DNA from: an uncultured Ruminococcus sp.
Lineage (GTDB): Bacteria > Bacillota > Clostridia > Oscillospirales > Ruminococcaceae
NCBI GenBank assembly: GCA_946183385.1
Contig: CAMHBN010000106.1
Location: 1 to 6,487 of the forward strand
Length of the DNA stretch: 6,487 bases
Direction of reading: 5' to 3'
The translations under genes and the position numbers were made by a program. The notes below the pieces were generated by a model. The model saw only the letters and a program-made list of their open reading frames with translations. It was not told the origin of the DNA and made no database searches. Shown here one piece after another: positions 1 to 4,932 of this stretch (within the stretch, counting starts at the first letter, position 1; each line of letters begins with the position of its first letter).

Positions 1-14
1 CGCAGAGCGGCAGG

Positions 15-788
15 GTGATATGCGACTGTCACCTCACTCCCGAGCAGGCAGAGGCTATATCCGACGTGTCAAGGGTCGCTTTTCTTATAAAGGAGCCAAT
101 AAACATCGCCGAAGAATACTGCTCTCGCCCTGATCACAAGGACTTCAGGGACTATGTTTACAGTGCCTCAGCTCCCGAAACGGCAAAGGCAGTTTGCAGC
201 GAGACACTGTATAGGCTCAACATCGGCTTGTACGAAAGCGCGAGAAGCGGAAAGTGGTTCTTCATCGACCGCGCCGACGGGCTCTCGCTCGCAGATACAG
301 TCAGCCGTTTAGGCACGCATTTCGGCTTCAGCAAGACAAAGGAAGTCACTGTCGTTAAAGTGGAGAAGGGCTCGGCTCTCGCTGAGGAGCTCGTGCGATT
401 TATCGAGAACTGCTCGTGGGAAGAGGTAAAGGAGCATAACGCCGCAATGGTGAGAAACTGGGACTTCGCCGAGAATGAGGCTGTTTTCGCGGCAGTTGCT
501 GACGGAAGGATAGTCGGCACGGCGACGCTGATGAAAACCGACTATTACCCGCTCCCCGAAATATATCCGTGGGTATCGGGCGTATTCGTTGACGAGGAAT
601 ACCGAGGCAAAAGGATAAGCCAAAAGCTCATAGACTTTGCGAACAAAGCCGCGGGAGAGCTCGGCTACGAGAGGACCTATATCCCTACACCGTATATCGG
701 GCTCTACGAGCGCTACGGCTACCGATATCTGCGCGACATAGTCAACTACGGCGGCGAGACCGACCACCTGTACGTGAAGGAAATATAA
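15..788 (+). CDS. GNAT-family N-acetyltransferase, 5' end uncertain
   Basis: The product is predicted to transfer an acetyl group from acetyl-CoA to an amine; the substrate cannot be read from sequence. The GNAT core covers about residues 111-240. A strand with ADGRIVGTATL (162-172) leads into motif A, VFVDEEYRGKRISQKL (190-205), whose R197-G-K-R-I-S segment is the pyrophosphate-binding loop. It ends in the common GNAT tail GLYERYGYRYL. Residues 1-108 are not a domain I recognise. The only in-frame start in the window is GTG at 15. It has no properly spaced Shine-Dalgarno, and the frame stays open to base 1, so the true start probably lies upstream and the gene is 5'-partial here. It converges on the minus-strand operon and is not part of it. 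No signal peptide or membrane segment is seen. I am confident of the GNAT fold, not of the start or role. Confidence 0.85.
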   Translation: MICDCHLTPEQAEAISDVSRVAFLIKEPINIAEEYCSRPDHKDFRDYVYSASAPETAKAVCSETLYRLNIGLYESARSGKWFFIDRADGLSLADTVSRLGTHFGFSKTKEVTVVKVEKGSALAEELVRFIENCSWEEVKEHNAAMVRNWDFAENEAVFAAVADGRIVGTATLMKTDYYPLPEIYPWVSGVFVDEEYRGKRISQKLIDFANKAAGELGYERTYIPTPYIGLYERYGYRYLRDIVNYGGETDHLYVKEI

Positions 789-791
789 CGC

Positions 792-818
792 AAAAGAGCT
801 CCTCGGAGCTCTTTTTTT
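792..818 (+). terminator. Rho-independent terminator between convergent genes
   Basis: A 10-bp perfect stem, AAAAGAGCTC (792-801) paired with GAGCTCTTTT (806-815), closes a CTCG tetraloop and is followed by T residues to 818. It starts 4 bases after the GNAT stop codon, the expected place for that gene's terminator. Read on the minus strand, the same hairpin lies about 40 bases past the helicase stop and is followed by only four T residues, so it may also end the minus-strand operon, less strongly. Confidence 0.88.
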
Positions 819-829
819 ACGGGTAATGC

Positions 830-845
830 TGTTCCACGTGGAACA
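830..845. promoter_or_regulatory. parS: Candidate parS site (ParB-binding palindrome)
   Basis: TGTTCCACGTGGAACA is a perfect 16-bp palindrome. The known bacterial parS consensus is TGTTTCACGTGAAACA, and this site differs only by a symmetrical T-to-C and A-to-G change at positions 5 and 12, positions known to vary in Bacillota. The invariant CACGTG core and the TGTT/AACA ends are intact. It sits between two convergent genes and has no T-run after it on either strand, which argues against a terminator. If functional, it loads ParB and hence SMC and would place this region near the replication origin. No other CACGTG in the window carries the TGTT/AACA flanks. Function is inferred from the match alone. 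Confidence 0.72.
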
Positions 846-852
846 ATTGTTC
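841..852. repeat. Second palindrome overlapping the parS-like site
   Basis: GAACAATTGTTC is a perfect 12-bp palindrome that shares its first four bases, GAAC, with the right arm of the parS-like site. A further GGAAC half-arm follows at 865-869, inside the end of the helicase gene. It could be a second protein-binding site or a chance extension. I know of no regulator for it. Confidence 0.45.
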
Positions 853-855
853 TTT

Positions 856-3102
856 TCAGCTTGTGGAACCATACTCCCATGCCCACTCGCGGATACGCTC
901 CTTCATCCCCGCGATATCGAGGATACCGTAGGCAAAGCCTTTTCTCACGAGCTCGGGCGGGACATATTGGTCGTACTTCTCGAACATCGGCACTTCGTTC
1001 GGGTACACGAGCGCGAGCGGGTCGAACTCGACCTGCGCCTCCTCCGCGAGTATGTGGAAGAAGTCCTCGGGCTGAACCTTCATCGTGAACTGGATATAGT
1101 ACGGGCGTGCCGAGTCCATGCCGCGCAGGCCCAGCCTGTCGGCGCAGCGAAGCTTCAGAAAGCGCTCCATAGCGAAGAATGCATACGTCCCCAGCCACGG
1201 GAAAAGCGCCCACATATTGCCGCCGAGACATATCAGCGGAGTGTCGGTCATGCCCGAATTGCGAGCGGACTGCCTCCCCTGTTCAAGGCGCAGCACCGCA
1301 TTTTTCATCAGGTAGGGGTAGCTCTTGTCCTCGCGGAGCACCTGCCGCATACGCAGCAGAATCTTCGTGTTGATGTCGCCCGGGCAGTCGCCGAAATAGG
1401 CGGGCACCTTGCCCTTTATCTTCTCGCAGTAGACGAGGTGGCGCTTGTGGTCTATCTCCTCGACGAGCCACACGTGTCCCGCGATGGCGAGCTTTTCGCC
1501 CACAGGCGGCGGGCTCACCACAGTGCCGAGCTCCTGCGAGTCCCAGCGGACGGTGTACTCCTCGTTCTCCTGAAATACGGCGTAGAACTTGAAGCTGTTT
1601 ATCACCCGCTCGCCCGCGAGCCCGACTATCAGCCCGCCCTCGTCGGTGCGCTGGATATGCTCGGTTTCGAGCAGGTGTCGGAGCAGCACGCGGAAGTCGT
1701 CCTGCGAAATGCGGTGGAAATATTTCAGCGACAGCACCCGCGATGCAAGCTGAGCGGGCGTGAGCTCGCCGTTGGAGGCGAGCGTGCTCATGGTCTGATG
1801 GTAGAGCAGTGAAAACGGCAGCCTGTCGAGCTTTGGCGGCTCGACCCAGCGCTCCTCGACGTAGACCTGCACGAGAGCTATACCCTGTATAAGCTTCCAC
1901 GGGACAGTCTCGGGGAGCATTGAGCGCGGCTCGGGGAGCTCCTCGCGGATAACGAACCACATCTCGGGCGGGAGGTCGCGTCTGCCCGTGCGTCCCATTC
2001 TTTGCAGGAATGAGGACACCGTGAAGGGAGCGTCCACCTGAAATGCGCGTTCGAGCCTGCCGATGTCGATACCGAGCTCAAGGGTCGCGGTGGTGCAGGT
2101 CGTCATATAGACGTCATCGTCCTTCATCGCGGCTTCTGCGGTCTCGCGGTAGGCGGCGGAGAGGTTGCCGTGGTGTATGAGAAAGCGGTCGGGCTCGTGC
2201 TTAGCCTCGCAGTAGGAGCGCAGCGTGGTCGTGACAGCCTCGCACTCCTCGCGCGAATTGACGAAGACAAGGCATTTCTTGCCGCGGGTGTGCTCGAAGA
2301 TGTAGCCCATACCCGCGTCTGCGTGCTCGGGAGCCGTATCCGTCTTCTCCTCCAGTACGGGAAGAGCCTCGACGTCCTTGCCGCCCTCGGGCTGATTCTG
2401 CTGCGACACGTAGAAGTGTTCCATAGAGAGCCGCCACTTCGTGCCCTTGGCTTCTATCCGCGGTATGACCGTGCCGCGGTGAGTGCCCGACGCGAGGAAT
2501 TCTCCCGTAGCTTCGAGGTCGCCTATTGTCGCGGATAAGCCTATCCTGCGCGGCTCGACTCCCGCGAGTTTCGACAGCCTCTCGATGAGGCAGAGGGTCT
2601 GACCTCCGCGGTCTCCGCGCATCAGGGAGTGTACCTCGTCGATGACGATGAAGCGCAGGTCGCCGAACAGCTTCGGTATCAGCGCGTGCTTGCGCAGGAG
2701 CATAGCCTCCAGCGATTCGGGCGTTATCTGAAGTATGCCCGACGGATTTTTCAACATCTTCGCCTTGTGGGACTGCGCCGCGTCGCCGTGCCAGTGCCAG
2801 ACGGGTATGTCCGCCTCCTCGCAGAGCTCGCTAAGGCGCGTGAACTGGTCGTTTATCAGTGCTTTCAGCGGACCGATGTACACAGCTCCGACCGAGCGCG
2901 GCATATCCTCCGAGAAAAGCGTCAGTATCGGGAAAAAGGCGGCTTCGGTCTTGCCAGAGGCAGTCGAGGCGGACAGCAGGACATTCTCGTCAGTGTTGAA
3001 TATAGCCTCGCCCGCAGCCGCCTGTATCGCACGGAGCGACTCCCAGTTGCTGCGGTAGATGAAGTCCTGTATAAACGGTGCATAGCGGTCAAATACGTCC
3101 AT
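856..3102 (-). CDS. Lhr-like superfamily 2 DEAD/DEAH-box helicase (BrxHI-like)
   Basis: A 748-residue ATP-dependent nucleic-acid helicase or translocase, predicted cytoplasmic. All core SF2 motifs are visible: motif I STASGKT (46-52), Ia PLKALIND (78-85), TPES (127-130), motif II DEVH (155-158), motif III SAT (190-192), motif IV around CLVFVNSRE (277-285), motif V TTATLELGIDIG (337-348) and motif VI QRMGRTGRR (367-375). The GDRGGQ stretch after DEVH and the long C-terminal half (about 376-748) are typical of Lhr-like proteins, although this one is much shorter than E. coli Lhr. Its catalytic residues look intact. It is last in the minus-strand operon, starting one base after the kinase stop, with a strong GAGGAGG site 8 bases upstream of ATG. 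Pairing with a BrxD-type ATPase recalls brxD-brxHI of type 2 BREX. Helicase identity is near certain; the BREX-like role is inference. Confidence 0.93.
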   Translation of the reverse strand: MDVFDRYAPFIQDFIYRSNWESLRAIQAAAGEAIFNTDENVLLSASTASGKTEAAFFPILTLFSEDMPRSVGAVYIGPLKALINDQFTRLSELCEEADIPVWHWHGDAAQSHKAKMLKNPSGILQITPESLEAMLLRKHALIPKLFGDLRFIVIDEVHSLMRGDRGGQTLCLIERLSKLAGVEPRRIGLSATIGDLEATGEFLASGTHRGTVIPRIEAKGTKWRLSMEHFYVSQQNQPEGGKDVEALPVLEEKTDTAPEHADAGMGYIFEHTRGKKCLVFVNSREECEAVTTTLRSYCEAKHEPDRFLIHHGNLSAAYRETAEAAMKDDDVYMTTCTTATLELGIDIGRLERAFQVDAPFTVSSFLQRMGRTGRRDLPPEMWFVIREELPEPRSMLPETVPWKLIQGIALVQVYVEERWVEPPKLDRLPFSLLYHQTMSTLASNGELTPAQLASRVLSLKYFHRISQDDFRVLLRHLLETEHIQRTDEGGLIVGLAGERVINSFKFYAVFQENEEYTVRWDSQELGTVVSPPPVGEKLAIAGHVWLVEEIDHKRHLVYCEKIKGKVPAYFGDCPGDINTKILLRMRQVLREDKSYPYLMKNAVLRLEQGRQSARNSGMTDTPLICLGGNMWALFPWLGTYAFFAMERFLKLRCADRLGLRGMDSARPYYIQFTMKVQPEDFFHILAEEAQVEFDPLALVYPNEVPMFEKYDQYVPPELVRKGFAYGILDIAGMKERIREWAWEYGSTS

Positions 3103-3103
3103 A

Positions 3104-3598
3104 TCAGTCCCCTCCTCTAAGGTCGGAAATGTAGCGGTCAGCCTGCTCCCTGCTCGTGAAGATGACCTTCTCGCCGCCGAAGCCTTCGAGCAGAGCGTAT
3201 ATTTCAGGCAGCTTTTTCCCGCGAAACTCCCATATCGCCCACTCGAATTCGGGAGCGAGCTCCTTCTCCGTCCACGGCAGGTCTGAGCGCGGCACGCCTA
3301 CTCTCGCACGCGCACCCTCAAGGCAGACCTCGGTCGGCAGGTCGAACAGGAACACCGTATCGCAGGCAGCGAGCCTCCGTGCGAGAGTGCGCCGGTAGTT
3401 GCCGTCGATTATCCAGCTGTCCCCGCTAAGAAGATCACCGAGCCGCCTGTCGAACTCCTCACGTGCTATCGACGAGCCGTCCGGCTTGAAATATACATTA
3501 TCGAGGTGCACGAGCGGCAGACCCGTCGCCTCCGCGAGCTTCCGAGAAAACGTGCTCTTCCCCGAGGCGGGACAGCCGATAACTATTACCCTTTTCAT
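3104..3598 (-). CDS. Small adenylate-kinase-like P-loop kinase (FlaR/topology-modulation-type)
   Basis: A 164-residue single-domain nucleotide-binding protein, probably a phosphotransferase acting on a nucleotide or other small molecule; the substrate is unknown. Visible signs are the N-terminal Walker A GCPASGKS (8-15), HLDNVYFKPDG (31-41) at the position of the acceptor-binding segment, WIIDGNY (62-68) and the hydrophobic strand TVFLFDLP (81-88). These match the family often labelled 'AAA family ATPase' or 'DNA topology modulation protein FlaR', a label with weak functional support. Its length fits the family. The ATG overlaps the ATPase stop codon as ATGA (3595-3598), and GGAG lies 8 bases upstream. 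It ends one base before the helicase start. Such kinases commonly stand alone in clostridial genomes, so a place between the cassette ATPase and helicase is unusual. It may be a passenger or a functional partner. Confidence 0.82.
   Translation of the reverse strand: MKRVIVIGCPASGKSTFSRKLAEATGLPLVHLDNVYFKPDGSSIAREEFDRRLGDLLSGDSWIIDGNYRRTLARRLAACDTVFLFDLPTEVCLEGARARVGVPRSDLPWTEKELAPEFEWAIWEFRGKKLPEIYALLEGFGGEKVIFTSREQADRYISDLRGGD
3111..3117 (-). promoter_or_regulatory. Shine-Dalgarno of the helicase gene
   Basis: GAGGAGG on the minus strand ends 8 bases before the ATG at 3102. It lies inside the last codons of the kinase gene, fixes the helicase start, and suggests the two genes are translated from one mRNA. 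Confidence 0.85.
3595..3598 (-). other. ATGA stop/start overlap between ATPase and kinase genes
   Basis: The ATPase stop TGA (3597-3595) and the kinase start ATG (3598-3596) overlap as ATGA, with a GGAG Shine-Dalgarno at 3607-3610. This arrangement usually couples translation of the two genes and supports one operon. Confidence 0.85.
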
Positions 3599-4920
3599 AT
3601 CTCGAACTCCGCGAACTCGTCCTCGGTGCTCTCCTGCGAGGTCGAGGACGGCATATTCTCGGACATTATGAATTCGCTGATGTTGATGTGCGGGTTCTGA
3701 TAAACGATGTCGAGGAGCTCGATGAAGTCGCGTATAACCTCGCGCGGAGTGATGTGGCTGCCTGCTCCGATACGCCCGAATTCAAGCTTGATGAAGGCGA
3801 CCATGTCCTCCTGCGTGATGACGCGCTCGTAACCGAAAAGTCCCGCGTGGATATCGGCGAGCTTCTCCGTGAGGACGAGCATTTCCTCGTAGGTGAGCGG
3901 CGTGAGATGTATCACGGGCGCGAGCATATCCTTCACGCCCTCGCGTCCGAATCTGCCCTCGGCAAGCCGCGAACGCAGCGCCTCGTAGCTGTAGACGCCG
4001 TGGCGCGTATCCTCGATACACTGTGGAGTTCCGCCCATGATGATACCGAGGTGCTTCGCCTTGCCCTGCAATGTGTCGTTGTACATCATCAGTATCTTTT
4101 CGTAGTTGTACTGGCGCGTTATCGCGTTCGGTATCTTGTAGATGTTGACGAGCTCGTCAACGAGGACGAGCAGTCCGCCGTAGCCCGCCCGCGTGAGAAA
4201 TACCGCGAATATCTTGATGTACTCGTACCAGTCGTCGTCAGTGATGATGATGTTCACGCCGAGGTCGCTTTTCGCCTCGGTCTTGGTCGTGTACTCGCCG
4301 CGGAACCACTTCACCACCTTCGCCTTGCTCTCGTCGTCGCCCGATGCGTAGGAGCGGTAGTATATCGTCAGCAGCTTCGCAAAGTCAAAGCCGTGCACCA
4401 TCTCGTTCAGCGCGGATATGACCTCGTATATCTTCCGCTCTACGGCTTTTTCAAAGTCGGGACTATCGGTCGCGAGACCTGTCTCCGCGGCTGTCTCGGT
4501 CTGCACCGAGCTTATCCAGCGGTCGAGTATGAGCGTGAGCGCTCCGCCGTCGGGACGCGTCTTCGTGGACATATTGCGTATCAGCTCCTTGTACGTGGCA
4601 AGTCCCTGTCCCTTCGTGCCTTGAAGTCGGCGCTCCGGCGAGAGGTCGGCGTCTACCACGACGAAGCCTCTGTCCATAACGTGAGCGCGTATCGTCTGCA
4701 AAAGAAAGCTCTTGCCGCTTCCGTACTTGCCGACGATAAAGCGGAACGAGGCTCCGCCGTCCGCGATGATGTCAACGTCGTGCAGGAGAGCGTCTATCTC
4801 GACCTCCCTGCCGACGGTGATATAGGGCAGTCCTATTCGCGGCACAACGCCGCCCTTCAGCGAATTTATCACCGCGGAAGCTATGCGCTTCGGTATCGCG
4901 GGTCTGTTATTATCAGGCAT
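3595..4920 (-). CDS. brxD: BREX-type ATP-binding protein (BrxD-like, DUF2791 P-loop ATPase)
   Basis: A predicted AAA-like ATPase of the BrxC/BrxD (DUF2791) family, thought to power or control DNA-acting partners. Counting from GTG at 4929 (444 residues), it has an N-terminal segment with the GREVEID signature (40-46), Walker A GKYGSGKS (67-74), a helical middle region, Walker B LLVLVDE (253-259), a sensor-like segment GGTP (299-302) and an Arg-rich SYEALRSRLAE (314-324) seen in this family. I prefer ATG at 4920 (441 residues) because GAGGTG lies 6 bases upstream; the in-frame GTG at 4929 falls inside that Shine-Dalgarno. It follows the TerB gene closely and overlaps the kinase by 4 bases. The symbol brxD describes family resemblance: no PglX or PglZ is in view, so this need not be a BREX locus. 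The protein looks complete. Confidence 0.88.
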   Translation of the reverse strand: MPDNNRPAIPKRIASAVINSLKGGVVPRIGLPYITVGREVEIDALLHDVDIIADGGASFRFIVGKYGSGKSFLLQTIRAHVMDRGFVVVDADLSPERRLQGTKGQGLATYKELIRNMSTKTRPDGGALTLILDRWISSVQTETAAETGLATDSPDFEKAVERKIYEVISALNEMVHGFDFAKLLTIYYRSYASGDDESKAKVVKWFRGEYTTKTEAKSDLGVNIIITDDDWYEYIKIFAVFLTRAGYGGLLVLVDELVNIYKIPNAITRQYNYEKILMMYNDTLQGKAKHLGIIMGGTPQCIEDTRHGVYSYEALRSRLAEGRFGREGVKDMLAPVIHLTPLTYEEMLVLTEKLADIHAGLFGYERVITQEDMVAFIKLEFGRIGAGSHITPREVIRDFIELLDIVYQNPHINISEFIMSENMPSSTSQESTEDEFAEFEI

Positions 4921-4926
4921 TTTCTG

Positions 4927-4932
4927 CACCTC
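4927..4932 (-). promoter_or_regulatory. Shine-Dalgarno choosing ATG 4920 for the BrxD-like gene
   Basis: GAGGTG on the minus strand lies directly after the TerB stop codon and 6 bases before ATG at 4920. It overlaps the alternative GTG start at 4929, which therefore has no suitable site of its own. Confidence 0.75.

Noticed and set aside
830..845. Reading the 16-bp palindrome as a terminator for the helicase gene.
   Set aside because: It has no loop and no T-run on either strand, and a better hairpin with a T-run lies at 792-818.
1471..1490. A second CACGTG palindrome core inside the helicase gene as another parS site.
   Set aside because: It lacks the TGTT and AACA arms, and CACGTG alone is expected by chance in a GC-rich coding region.
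826..1812. A 328-codon plus-strand open frame opposite the 3' half of the helicase gene.
   Set aside because: It is a shadow of the helicase, starts inside the palindromic region without a ribosome binding site, and its translation has no recognisable motif.
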